64,000 bases of DNA from Streptomyces sp. QL37 (GCF_002941025.1 NZ_PTJS01000001.1:4030001-4094000), one strand, 5' to 3'. Shown: positions 9,733 to 19,784, numbered from the stretch's first letter. Program-made: numbers and translations. The notes: generated by a model from the letters alone, not told the origin.

Positions 9733-10134
9733 ATGCCTGACGTACGCAACCCCGGCCCCGGGTACCTCGCCTTCTGGCGGGAGCGCCATGTGTGCACCCT
9801 GACCACGCTCCGCCCCGACGGAACACCGCACGTGGTGCCCGTGGGGGTGACCTACGACCCGGAGACGCGGATCGCCCGCGTCATCACCGGCGGGAACACC
9901 AGAAAGGCCGCCCACGTCCGGGCGGCGGGCCCCGGGGGCGCGCGGGTCGCGGTCTGCCAGATGGAGGGGCGCCGCTGGGCGACTCTGGAGGGCCGGGCGG
10001 TCGTCCGCGCGGAGCCCGAGGAGGTCCAGGACGCGGTACGCCGCTACGCGGAGCGCTACGAGCGCACCCCTCGGCACAACCCGGAGCGGATCGTCATCGA
10101 GATCGCCGTCGACAGGGCGCTCGGAAACGCCTGA
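9733..10134 (+). CDS. PPOX-class (F420/FMN-dependent) oxidoreductase
   Basis: 133 residues with the split-barrel flavin-binding fold of the TIGR03618/pyridoxamine-phosphate-oxidase-like group: FWRERHVCTLTTLRPDGTPHVVPVGV, then IARVITGGNTRKAAHVRA and RRWATLEGRAVV. In actinobacteria these proteins bind F420 or other cofactors and reduce diverse substrates; specificity is unknown here. Single gene, ending in a strong terminator. Confidence 0.85.
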   Translation: MPDVRNPGPGYLAFWRERHVCTLTTLRPDGTPHVVPVGVTYDPETRIARVITGGNTRKAAHVRAAGPGGARVAVCQMEGRRWATLEGRAVVRAEPEEVQDAVRRYAERYERTPRHNPERIVIEIAVDRALGNA

Positions 10135-10172
10135 GGACGGCCCTCGGAAATTCCGGATGAATTCCGGACAGC

Positions 10173-10213
10173 ACAACGGCGCCATCGTGTTCAGGTCACG
10201 ATGGCGCCGTTGT
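10173..10213. terminator. Bidirectional terminator, 17-bp perfect stem
   Basis: Arms 10173-10189 and 10197-10213 are perfect inverted repeats (ACAACGGCGCCATCGTG) around a 7-base loop. It separates the rightward oxidoreductase from the leftward peptide/Rieske-like pair. Confidence 0.9.
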
Positions 10214-10256
10214 GTGGGGGAAGTGCCGGAACGATATGTAACGACGGGGGAATCGT

Positions 10257-10577
10257 TCAGGCACTGCGGGGGGTGGCGGAAATGGCTTCTTGCTCGAACA
10301 GTTCATGGTCGCGCTGATCGAGATTTACGAAAATCATGCCGTACCTCACGGCACAGCGAACCGGTTGCGGTGCTCCGCGTGGCCGGCGAAGACAGCGATA
10401 GGCACGGATATCGTCATCCGTTTCCATCACGACGACAATGGGCTCTCCGAACAGGGTGACCATCAACGAATCGCCCTGGCGGGTAAGTGCCGTGAGCAGA
10501 TCGATGAAGTGCCACCCTGAGCGGTATGCCGTGGCCATCTCCCGCCGGAAGGTGCGGTCGTCCGGTGGGGTGGTCAT
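10257..10577 (-). CDS. Rieske-like small protein lacking cluster ligands
   Basis: 106 residues. GWHFIDLLTALTRQGDSLMV, then LFGEPIVVVMETDDDIRAYR and VRYGMIFVNLDQR, follow the order of the N-terminal Rieske domain of ring-hydroxylating oxygenases (pGd..t..gepvvvvrd.dG.vrAf). The two ligand motifs are altered. Where CPHRG is expected the protein has RRPRG, and where CPYHGW is expected it has a CAVRYGM stretch, so it cannot hold a normal [2Fe-2S] cluster. Its ATG overlaps the stop of the upstream repeat-peptide gene (ATGA), implying coupled translation. The family assignment is my inference from the pattern; it could also be an unrelated beta-sandwich. Confidence 0.55.
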   Translation of the reverse strand: MTTPPDDRTFRREMATAYRSGWHFIDLLTALTRQGDSLMVTLFGEPIVVVMETDDDIRAYRCLRRPRGAPQPVRCAVRYGMIFVNLDQRDHELFEQEAISATPRSA

Positions 10578-10828
10578 GCGCCCGCGACGCCTGTCGGAGC
10601 GCTCCAGCTGATCTCGTCCCCAGCTGCCGCCGGCATGCCCCAGCTGATCTCGCCGGGCGCATCGGCCGCCTTCACGGACCAGCTGATCTCGTCCGCCCCC
10701 GCTGCCCGCTCCGACCAGCTGATCTCACCCGGCCCGGATGCGCTGCCGGCCACGCCGCCCGCCACGCCAAAGGCCAGGGCCGCGACGAAAGCGGCAGCAA
10801 GCACCGAGCGAAGCTTTCGCTTATCCAT
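10574..10828 (-). CDS. Exported peptide with four EISW repeats (candidate precursor peptide)
   Basis: 84 residues from ATG 10828 (MDKRKLRSVL); an ATG 15 codons upstream is less likely because it would precede the signal peptide. Residues 1-30 are a Sec-type signal (basic start, AAAFVAALAFGVAGGVAGSA core). The mature part is almost entirely four units centred on EISW at residues 35-38, 47-50, 60-63 and 72-75 (spacing 12, 13, 12), each preceded by Gly or Asp and followed by small Ala/Gly/Pro spacers. Ends ATGA with the Rieske-like gene. I do not recognise a named family. It may be a multi-copy secreted signal or a modified-peptide precursor; nothing else in it suggests an enzyme. Confidence 0.65.
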   Translation of the reverse strand: MDKRKLRSVLAAAFVAALAFGVAGGVAGSASGPGEISWSERAAGADEISWSVKAADAPGEISWGMPAAAGDEISWSAPTGVAGA

Positions 10829-10921
10829 AGTCGGCTTCGTCCTCACTTGTGGATTCCTCTCCCCCGCATCCACGACGATGTCTCACCCGGGCCACACAAC
10901 GCCACCAGGACGATGCATCAT

Positions 10922-10941
10922 GTTCCTGCATGTTCAGGAAC
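10922..10941. promoter_or_regulatory. Inverted repeat in the divergent promoter region
   Basis: GTTCCTG (10922-10928) and CAGGAAC (10935-10941), perfect 7-base arms with a 6-base spacer, 15 bp upstream of the start of the rightward regulator gene and 94 bp from the start of the divergent peptide gene. A candidate operator for the LuxR-type regulator; inference only. Confidence 0.45.
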
Positions 10942-10956
10942 CTGGGGGGTGGAGAT

Positions 10957-11940
10957 ATGACCACAAACGGCACAACAGGGACACATCCTCACGGGGTCAC
11001 CGACCTGTGCGACGAGGGAAAGCGCCTTTACGCGAGCGCCCTGCGTTCCGGTCGGATTTCCCGCGCGGAAGTCGGCCCCGCCCCCTGCCTGATGGACTTC
11101 GCCCTCCTGCATCCCGATCCTGACGACACGACCTGGCTCAGGCCCGTCCCGCCGTCCGCGGCGCTGGCCCAGCGCCTGCATCCCATCGAACGGGAGATCA
11201 AGGACCGCCGTCGGCGCTCCGTCGAGCTGGCGGAGTCCTTCGAGCCGTTCATGGACATCAGCGCCCAGGACCCTCCGACCACCCACGCCATCACCGTGCT
11301 GGAGGGCGGCAACAGGATCAACGCCGCACTCGATCTCGCCACCGCCGAGTGCCACACGGAGGTGCTCACCGTCCAGCCGGGCGGCGACCGGGGCGAGGAC
11401 CGTCTCAGCGAGGGCCTGGAACGCGCCCTGTCGGTGGTCGACCGGGGCGTCAGCATGCGCACGCTCTACCAGCACACCGTCAGGCACAGCCAGGGCACGC
11501 TCGCCTACGCCGCACGCCTGGCCAACGAGAAGGTGGAGATCCGCACCCTGGAGGAGCTCATCGAGCGCCTCCTCGTCTTCGACCGGACCGTGGCCTTCAT
11601 ACCCGCCCAGAACGACGACCAGGTCGCCCTCGAACTCCGCCACCCAGGGCTCGTCAACTACCTGGTGAAGGTCTTCGAGCAGCTGTGGAGCCGCGCGTCC
11701 CCGCTGCTCGGCGAGCTCCAGTACGACCCACCGACCAAGGGCATAAGCGGTGTTCAGCGTTCCATAGCCCAACTCCTGGTCGAGGGACACGTGGACGACT
11801 CGATCGCCCGCCGTCTCGGGATGAACGTCCGCACCTGCCGGGCGCACGTCGCGAAGCTCTCCGCCACCCTCGGCAGCACGAGCCGCGCCCAGCTGGGCTA
11901 TCTGATCGCGCGGTCAGGAATTCTGGACCAGGACTCCTGA
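10957..11940 (+). CDS. LuxR-type regulator (paralogue 1)
   Basis: 327 residues from ATG 10957, preceded by GGTGGAG. The N-terminal 240 residues are a soluble domain with repeated short motifs (EVLTVQPGGDR, RTLYQHTVRHS, ERLLVFDRTVAFIPA). They resemble the phospholipase-D/TrmB-like sensor region of many Streptomyces LuxR proteins. The C-terminus carries a LuxR-type helix-turn-helix: RSIAQLLVEGHVDDSIARRLGMNVRTCRAHVAKL. No receiver domain or phospho-site is present. It is divergent from the EISW peptide gene and followed by its own paralogue, so it is the obvious candidate regulator of the peptide. Confidence 0.8.
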   Translation: MTTNGTTGTHPHGVTDLCDEGKRLYASALRSGRISRAEVGPAPCLMDFALLHPDPDDTTWLRPVPPSAALAQRLHPIEREIKDRRRRSVELAESFEPFMDISAQDPPTTHAITVLEGGNRINAALDLATAECHTEVLTVQPGGDRGEDRLSEGLERALSVVDRGVSMRTLYQHTVRHSQGTLAYAARLANEKVEIRTLEELIERLLVFDRTVAFIPAQNDDQVALELRHPGLVNYLVKVFEQLWSRASPLLGELQYDPPTKGISGVQRSIAQLLVEGHVDDSIARRLGMNVRTCRAHVAKLSATLGSTSRAQLGYLIARSGILDQDS

Positions 11941-12026
11941 CCATGCACCACCCGGTCCACCCCCGGCACGGGCCGAGCGGGTCGACCGCGCGGGCGAAGG
12001 GAAGGGCACGCCCCGCCCGGAAGTCA

Positions 12027-12055
12027 GTCGGGAGAGTCCCCCGCTCCCTCCCGAC
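12027..12055 (+). terminator. Possible terminator after regulator 1
   Basis: GTCGGGAG (12027-12034) and CTCCCGAC (12048-12055), 8-base arms, 87 bp after the stop of the first regulator and 52 bp before the second. Moderate stem only. Confidence 0.4.
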
Positions 12056-12106
12056 AGCTCCACACTCCCCTCGCAGCCGCGCACGCGCCACGGTCATCTT
12101 GTTGCA

Positions 12107-13153
12107 GTGCACGAAGTGAGGGGTCGTCAAATCGCCACCGATGACGTAAACACACAGCATTCGCACGGTCCCAGAGAGCTGTGCGCCACCGGCCTGCGGC
12201 TGTACGAGGAAGCAGTCGTCGCGGGACGCATCACCCGCGCCGCTCTCGCGGCCGCCCCATGCCTCACCGACATGGGCCTCGTCCAGCCGGACCCGGCCGA
12301 CTCCGCGTGGATGCGCCCCGTGCCCCCGTCCGCCGCCCTGGCCCACCTGCTCCAGCCCATCACCCGCGAACTCGACGAACGCGTACAGCTCGCCGCGGCG
12401 CTCAGCAGGTCGCTGACGCCCCTGTCGTCGGTCGCCAGCGCCGATCCAGACCTGGCCTTCACGGTCCTGGAGGGCAAGCCGGTGATCGAGGAGGCCCTGC
12501 GGGAGGCCACCTCCGTCGTCACCGAACAGGTCCTCACGGCCCAGCCGGGCAGCGACCGGCCCCTGAACGGGATGGAGCGGGGAATCGCCAACGCCAGGAC
12601 GGCCATCGCGCGTGGAGCCCGGCTACGGCACATCTACCAGCACCCGGCGCGCTACAGCACCACCGTCAGGGGCTACCTCGACCAGATCTCCCACGAGGAC
12701 CTTCAGGTGCGTACCACCGAGCAGACCGTGGAACGGCTGATCATCTTCGACCGGACCGTCGCGTTCGTCCCGGCGGCGCCCGACCGCCGCACAGCCCTCC
12801 GCATACGGCATCCCGCTCTGGTCGACTACCTCATCCAGGTCTACGAGGTCCTCTGGGCCCAGGCCACGCCCTTCGCGCAGCAACTGCCCGCACCCGCACC
12901 CGGCACCCAGGTCACGGCCGTCCAGCAGAGCATCGCCAGGCTCCTCAGCGAGGGCCACGTCGACGACGCGGTGGCCCGCAAGCTGGGCATCAGCGTCCGC
13001 ACCTGCCGCGCTCACATCGCCAGGCTGATGCAGACGCTGGGCGCCACGAGCCGGACCCATCTCGGGGTCCTCGTCGTGCGGTCCGGAATCGTGCGGTCCG
13101 GCGCCGTGGAGGACGCCACGGCCACGCGGGAAGGGCCCGCCTCCGAGTCGTGA
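12107..13153 (+). CDS. LuxR-type regulator (paralogue 2)
   Basis: 348 residues from GTG 12107; a second GTG at 12116 is possible, and no in-frame ATG exists near the start. Collinear with the preceding gene over its whole length: PVPPSAALAHLLQPITREL, LTAQPGSDR, RHIYQHPARYS, ERLIIFDRTVAFVPAA and the helix-turn-helix SIARLLSEGHVDDAVARKLGISVRTCRAHIARL. The two are tandem duplicates that have diverged mostly in the linker. The stop codon lies in the loop of a hairpin whose right arm has been pushed 1.3 kb away by the IS30 insertion. Confidence 0.78.
   Translation: MHEVRGRQIATDDVNTQHSHGPRELCATGLRLYEEAVVAGRITRAALAAAPCLTDMGLVQPDPADSAWMRPVPPSAALAHLLQPITRELDERVQLAAALSRSLTPLSSVASADPDLAFTVLEGKPVIEEALREATSVVTEQVLTAQPGSDRPLNGMERGIANARTAIARGARLRHIYQHPARYSTTVRGYLDQISHEDLQVRTTEQTVERLIIFDRTVAFVPAAPDRRTALRIRHPALVDYLIQVYEVLWAQATPFAQQLPAPAPGTQVTAVQQSIARLLSEGHVDDAVARKLGISVRTCRAHIARLMQTLGATSRTHLGVLVVRSGIVRSGAVEDATATREGPASES
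13128..13150. terminator. Left arm of a terminator split by IS30
   Basis: 23 bases overlapping the last codons of regulator 2. They pair with 14456-14478 at 21 of 23 positions. Joined at the CTAG target they would form a strong bidirectional terminator between regulator 2 and hspR. The IS now separates the arms. Confidence 0.7.
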
Positions 13154-13168
13154 GACCTTGAGTTCTAG

Positions 13169-14444
13169 TGGTTGTCGCAACACCCCAGTTCAGGGGATGC
13201 GATGGACTTCAAGATCCGGGACCGGTCCGCTATCCAGGGGCGCCGTCCCTTGTCCGAGGAACGGCGCCTCTACCTTCAGCTCATGCAGCAGGGTGTGAGC
13301 AACAGAGAGGCATGCCGGATCGTCGGCATCAACGAGAAGACCGGGCGGCGCTGGCGTAACGGCCGCGCTCCGTCCGGCGGGCACGTCGGGGCGTCACCGA
13401 TCACCGCGGTGGCGCCTTTGCCCGGTCTCTCGCGGTATCTGCGCGAGAGCGACCGCATACACATCGCCGACCGGCTGCGGGAGAAGGCAACGGTCCGCGC
13501 GATAGCCGCCGAGCTCGGCCGCAGCCCGTCCACGGTCAGCCGGGAGATCCGCCGCAACCGTCACCCGGTCAACGGCCAGTACCGGCCGCACGCGGCCCAG
13601 GCCCGCGCCGATGCCCGCCGGCCCCGCCCGAAGCCCGGGAAGATCGGCCAGAACCCACAGCTGCGGGACTTCATCCAAAACCACCTGGACATTCGGTGGA
13701 GCCCTGAGCAGATCTGCCAGGCTCTGCGGGCACAGTTCCCCCAGCAGCCGGAGATGCACGTGGTCCACGAGACGGTCTACCAGGCCCTCTACGTCCAGGG
13801 GCGGGGCGAACTGCGCCGCGAGCTGGCCCGCGCCCTGCGATCGGGCCGTGCCCGGCGCAAACCCCGCCGCCAGGCCCAGCAGCGCCAGCCGCGGTTCGCC
13901 ACTCCGATGGTCATGATCAGCGAACGACCGGCGGAGGCGGAGGACCGGGCCGTCCCCGGCCATTGGGAGGGCGACCTCATCATCGGCAAGGACGGCAAGT
14001 CCGCCATCGGCACCCTGGTCGAGCGCGCCACCCGCTACGTCATGCTCCTGCACCTGCCCGGCGACCACGGCGCCGAAAGCGTCCGGGACGCCCTGGTCAC
14101 CACGGTCCAGACCCTGCCCGCCCACCTCCGAAGGTCCCTGACCTGGGACCAGGGAAGCGAGATGGGCGCTCACGGCGCCTTCACCATCGCCACCGCCGTC
14201 CCGGTCTACTTCTGCGACCCCGCCAGCCCCTGGCAACGAGGCTCGAACGAAAACACCAACGGCCTGCTCCGCCAGTACTTCCCCAAAGGCACCGACCTCG
14301 CCGTCCACCCCCGCGAACACCTCGACGCCGTCGCTGCTGAGCTGAACGGCCGCCCACGCAAAACGCTCGGCTGGGAAACCCCAGCCGAGCGCCTGCATAA
14401 ACTACTCGCGGCCTGACCAACACGACCACGTGTTGCGACGATCC
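13169..14444 (+). mobile_element. IS30-family insertion sequence, 1276 bp
   Basis: Terminal inverted repeats TGGTTGTCGCAACAC (left) and GGATCGTCGCAACAC (reverse complement of right end), 12 of 15 identical. CTAG flanks both sides (13165-13168 and 14445-14448), consistent with a 4-bp target duplication at a palindromic target. It holds one complete transposase gene and looks intact, so it is probably recent. Confidence 0.85.
13202..14416 (+). CDS. IS30-family transposase
   Basis: 404 residues from ATG 13202, which has AGGGG 5 bp upstream. N-terminal helix-turn-helix segments (SNREACRIVGINEKTGRRWR; ATVRAIAAELGRSPSTVSRE) bind the ends. The DDE catalytic core includes GHWEGDLIIG (first Asp), TWDQGSEM (second Asp) and the SPWQRGSNENTNGLLRQYFP block (Glu), the hallmark of IS30. 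Length matches the family. It catalyses cut-and-paste or circle-based transposition with preference for hairpin or palindromic targets. Confidence 0.93.
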   Translation: MDFKIRDRSAIQGRRPLSEERRLYLQLMQQGVSNREACRIVGINEKTGRRWRNGRAPSGGHVGASPITAVAPLPGLSRYLRESDRIHIADRLREKATVRAIAAELGRSPSTVSREIRRNRHPVNGQYRPHAAQARADARRPRPKPGKIGQNPQLRDFIQNHLDIRWSPEQICQALRAQFPQQPEMHVVHETVYQALYVQGRGELRRELARALRSGRARRKPRRQAQQRQPRFATPMVMISERPAEAEDRAVPGHWEGDLIIGKDGKSAIGTLVERATRYVMLLHLPGDHGAESVRDALVTTVQTLPAHLRRSLTWDQGSEMGAHGAFTIATAVPVYFCDPASPWQRGSNENTNGLLRQYFPKGTDLAVHPREHLDAVAAELNGRPRKTLGWETPAERLHKLLAA

Positions 14445-14455
14445 CTAGAAACCGC

Positions 14456-14478
14456 CGACTCAGGGGCGGGCCCTTCCC
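14456..14478. terminator. Right arm of the split terminator (hspR side)
   Basis: CGACTCAGGGGCGGGCCCTT and three more bases. This is the partner of 13128-13150, just past the hspR stop codon. With the IS in place the hspR operon transcript would run into the antisense strand of the transposase unless another terminator acts. Confidence 0.65.
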
Positions 14479-14485
14479 GGCCGGC

Positions 14486-14932
14486 TCAGTCCTTCGGCCT
14501 CTTCGGCCGCCAGACCACCAGTGCGCTCGTCTGCTGCACATCCTGGTACGGCACCAGATCACGCCGGTAGGAGGCGTGCACCTGGGCCTCGCGCTGCTGC
14601 ATGGCCACGGCCGCGCCGTCCACCGCCGCCGAGAGCTCGGCGACGCGCTGCTGGAGCGCGGCGACCTGGTTCTCCAGCTCGATGATGCGCTTGATGCCCG
14701 CGAGGTTGATGCCCTCGTCCTGCGACAACTGCTGGACGGTGCGCAGCAGCTCGATGTCACGGGCCGAGTAGCGCCGGCCGCGCCCGGCCGTGCGGTCGGG
14801 CGAGACCAGGCCGAGGCGGTCGTACTGGCGCAGTGTCTGCGGGTGCAGGCCCGAGAGCTGGGCCGCGATCGAGATCACGTAGACCGGTGATTCGTCGGTC
14901 AGCTGGTACGGATTGCGTCGACGGCCGTCCAT
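14486..14932 (-). CDS. hspR: HspR, MerR-family heat-shock repressor
   Basis: 148 residues. MerR-type winged helix: YVISIAAQLSGLHPQTLRQYDRLGLVSPDRTAGRGRRYSARDIELLR, then a coiled-coil dimerisation helix (LENQVAALQQRVAELSAAV). HspR binds HAIR sites with DnaK as co-repressor, closing the feedback loop of the operon. It starts one base after the dnaJ stop codon. Three prime of it lies the IS30 insertion, outside the coding region, so the protein is intact. Confidence 0.95.
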   Translation of the reverse strand: MDGRRRNPYQLTDESPVYVISIAAQLSGLHPQTLRQYDRLGLVSPDRTAGRGRRYSARDIELLRTVQQLSQDEGINLAGIKRIIELENQVAALQQRVAELSAAVDGAAVAMQQREAQVHASYRRDLVPYQDVQQTSALVVWRPKRPKD

Positions 14933-14933
14933 C

Positions 14934-16121
14934 TCAAGCTCCCTTCGCAGCCTGGAACAGCTCCGCCCGCGGGTCCTCCCCCGCGGTCGACTTCCGGTAG
15001 GCCTCCAGCGCGTCCTGGGCGTCCGCGCCGAGGTCCGTGGGCACGGACACCTCGACGGTGACCAGGAGGTCGCCGCGGGTGCCGTCCTTGCGTACGGCGC
15101 CCTTGCCCCGGGCGCGCATCGTTCGACCGTTGGGCGTGCCGGCCGGGAGTTTCAGGGTGACCGGAGGCCCGCCGAGCGTGGGGACCTTCACCTCGCCGCC
15201 GAGCGCCGCCTCCGGGAAGGTGACGGGCACCGTGACGGTGAGGTTGTCGCCCTTGCGGCCGAAGACCGGGTGGGCGTCGACGTGCACGACGACGTAGAGG
15301 TCGCCGGCCGGGCCGCCGCGCTCGCCCGGGCTGCCCTTGCCGCGCAGCCGGATCCGCTGCCCGTCCAGCACCCCCGCGGGGATCCTGACCTGCATCGTGC
15401 GGGCCGACTTGGCCCGGCCGCTGCCCTTGCAGACCTCGCACGGGTCCTGGGCGATGAGGCCCCGGCCCTTGCAGTCCACACAGGGATCGGTGAGCGAGAA
15501 TCCGCCGCCCGTGCCCCGTGACACCTGGCCGGTGCCGACGCACGTCGGACAGACCCTCGGGGTGCCGTTCTTGTCGCCGGTGCCCGAACACGCCTTGCAG
15601 GGCGCCTGGCTGGACATCCGCAGCGGGACCGTGGCCCCGTCGACCGCCTCGGTGAAGCTGAGCGTCACCTCGGACTCGATGTCCTGGCCGCGCCTCGGCT
15701 GGACGCGGGTGCCCGCGCCACCGCGGTTGAACAGACCGCCGAAGACATCGCCCAGGCCGCCACCGCCGCCACCGCCGAAGCCGCCGGCACCCTGGCCACC
15801 GCCCGGGGCGCCCCCGAAGAGGTCGCCCAGGTCGAAGTTGAAGTTGCCGCCCGCACCGCCGGGACCCGCCCGGAAGCCTCCGTTGCCGAAGAGGGCGCGC
15901 GCCTCGTCGTACTCCTTGCGCTTCTTGGGGTCGCCGAGGACGTCGTTCGCCTCGGAGATCTCCTTGAAGCGCTCCTCCGCCTTGGCGTCACCCTTGTTGG
16001 CGTCCGGGTGGTACTCGCGGGCGAGCTTCCGGTACGCCTTCTTGACCTCGGCGTCGGTGGCGTCCTTGGGGACGCCGAGAACCTTGTAGTAGTCCTTCTC
16101 GACGAAGTCCTTCGTGCTCAT
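14934..16121 (-). CDS. dnaJ: Chaperone protein DnaJ
   Basis: 395 residues. J-domain with the HPD triad (YHPDANKG, near residue 39), Gly/Phe-rich region (about 75-135), then four CxxCxGxG zinc repeats: [24 protein letters not shown] and CEVCKGSG, followed by the C-terminal substrate-binding domains. A type I DnaJ that stimulates DnaK ATPase and delivers substrates. Third gene of the dnaK operon, 93 bp after grpE. Confidence 0.96.
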   Translation of the reverse strand: MSTKDFVEKDYYKVLGVPKDATDAEVKKAYRKLAREYHPDANKGDAKAEERFKEISEANDVLGDPKKRKEYDEARALFGNGGFRAGPGGAGGNFNFDLGDLFGGAPGGGQGAGGFGGGGGGGLGDVFGGLFNRGGAGTRVQPRRGQDIESEVTLSFTEAVDGATVPLRMSSQAPCKACSGTGDKNGTPRVCPTCVGTGQVSRGTGGGFSLTDPCVDCKGRGLIAQDPCEVCKGSGRAKSARTMQVRIPAGVLDGQRIRLRGKGSPGERGGPAGDLYVVVHVDAHPVFGRKGDNLTVTVPVTFPEAALGGEVKVPTLGGPPVTLKLPAGTPNGRTMRARGKGAVRKDGTRGDLLVTVEVSVPTDLGADAQDALEAYRKSTAGEDPRAELFQAAKGA

Positions 16122-16214
16122 CGACGTCCCTCCTTCCGGACGATAGGCCGTGCGGCCGGCCCCGTGGCCGGCCGCACGCCCCGTCGGTGTTCACCGCTGT
16201 GGTCGGACGGAATG

Positions 16215-18730
<2,516 letters not shown>

Positions 18731-18733
18731 CTA

Positions 18734-18754
18734 CTTGAGTGGATCTGACTCAAG
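18734..18754 (-). promoter_or_regulatory. HAIR operator (perfect) upstream of dnaK
   Basis: CTTGAGT-GGATCTG-ACTCAAG, an exact match to CTTGAGT-N7-ACTCAAG, between the dnaK promoter region and its start codon. Binding of HspR with DnaK here is the established control of this operon in Streptomyces. Confidence 0.95.
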
Positions 18755-18785
18755 GATGCATGACACCCACCCCGGAGTCAAAGGA

Positions 18786-18806
18786 CCTGAGCCACTTACG
18801 CTCAAC
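18786..18806 (-). promoter_or_regulatory. Degenerate second HAIR box
   Basis: CCTGAGC-CACTTAC-GCTCAAC keeps the 7-7-7 architecture with four changes from consensus, 52 bp (about five helical turns) upstream of the perfect box. Multiple HAIR boxes are known upstream of Streptomyces dnaK; this one is my reading of the sequence. Confidence 0.6.
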
Positions 18807-19006
18807 TTATGTGCTCGCTACCGCGCTGACCTGGAGGTTTACGCGTACGGGTGGTGAAAGAAGCCTGCTACGGCCGCCTCGATCCGCGACACCGCGATGC
18901 GCCGCACGTCACACACACCCCACCCACCATCGCACCGTGGGATCGTTCTGTCACAAAATGCATCGAGACGGTCATACCGTCCCGTCATCGACTCCGGGCA
19001 GGTGCC

Positions 19007-19741
19007 ATGCGGAACGCGAAGCAGACTGCGCAGCGAAGGAGACGGCGCCCCGCCCCGTCGGCGGTCAGGGTGCCCCGACCCGCCACCGGCCCCTTCCCCG
19101 GGATCGCCGGCGCAACCGTGACGGCCCGGCGCGCCACCGGGGCTCTGGCTTCCGCGGCCGCGAGGCGGATCACCGGCCCCCTGTCGGCCATGACGGTCAA
19201 ACGGGCCCTGGACCTGACACTCGGTTCGGCGCTGCTGCTCCTGACGGCCCCCACCCTCGCCCTCGCCGCGCTGACCCTGGCCGTCCGGCCGCCCCGAGGC
19301 GCACTCAGGCGCGAGACCCGGATCGGCCTCGGCGGACGCCCCTTCGAACTGCGCTCGCTGCGCACCCGGCGGCTCCGGCTCGACCTGCTGTCCCGGCTGC
19401 CTCACGTCGTACGGGGCGATCTCTCGCTGGTCGGCCCGGCGCCCCTCACCCCGGACGAGGCAGCCCTGCTCGGGCCCGCCGCCGGGCACTGGCGCCAGAG
19501 CGTCCGGCCCGGGCTGACCGGCCTGGCGCAGGTCCGCGCCCGCTCGGGGATGCCCTGGGACGAACCCGCCCTCCTCGACGCGCACTACGCAGAGCATCAT
19601 GGGACAGGGCTCGACCTGGCGATCCTGGCGCAATCCGTACGCATCCCCGTGTACGCGGCGCTCCGCGGACTGCGACATCCGGGGAAGGCTCGCCTGAGCG
19701 ACACAGATCACCGCCTGCCCGGCTACAGCGTGGCGGAATAA
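19007..19741 (+). CDS. Sugar transferase-like protein, catalytic dyad apparently missing
   Basis: 244 residues from ATG 19007; earlier starts are possible. Residues about 60-225 follow the bacterial sugar (phosphoglycosyl) transferase family: KRALDLTLGSALLLLTAPTL membrane hairpin, ETRIGLGGRPFELRSLRT, RGDLSLVGPAPL, RPGLTGLAQV and DLAILAQSVR. In the family, a DE dyad (SLDELPQL) is catalytic and PRP binds uridine. Here the aligned stretch reads LDLLSRLPHVVRGDLSLVGPAP, so the Glu and the PRP Arg are absent. Such a protein may be inactive or have another role. Family members transfer a sugar phosphate to undecaprenyl phosphate at the inner membrane. Confidence 0.72.
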   Translation: MRNAKQTAQRRRRRPAPSAVRVPRPATGPFPGIAGATVTARRATGALASAAARRITGPLSAMTVKRALDLTLGSALLLLTAPTLALAALTLAVRPPRGALRRETRIGLGGRPFELRSLRTRRLRLDLLSRLPHVVRGDLSLVGPAPLTPDEAALLGPAAGHWRQSVRPGLTGLAQVRARSGMPWDEPALLDAHYAEHHGTGLDLAILAQSVRIPVYAALRGLRHPGKARLSDTDHRLPGYSVAE

Positions 19742-19770
19742 GTGGATAGTGTCAGCACAGACTGATTAAG

Positions 19771-19784
19771 TTACTGCTTAGTAA
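19771..19784 (+). promoter_or_regulatory. Palindrome TTACT-N4-AGTAA upstream of the Fe-S reductase
   Basis: TTACTGCTTAGTAA is a perfect 5-4-5 inverted repeat in a locally AT-rich stretch, 50 bp upstream of the start at 19834. TetR-type fatty-acid regulators bind palindromes of this size, so it is a candidate operator; inferred, not demonstrated. Confidence 0.45.

Noticed and set aside
10157..10960. Plus-strand frames across the EISW peptide genes
   Set aside because: They run through the terminator and repeats, have no starts with ribosome sites, and the minus strand has a coherent signal peptide and operon overlap.
13172..13201. Earlier TTG start for the transposase
   Set aside because: It lies within the terminal inverted repeat; ATG 13202 has a good ribosome site.
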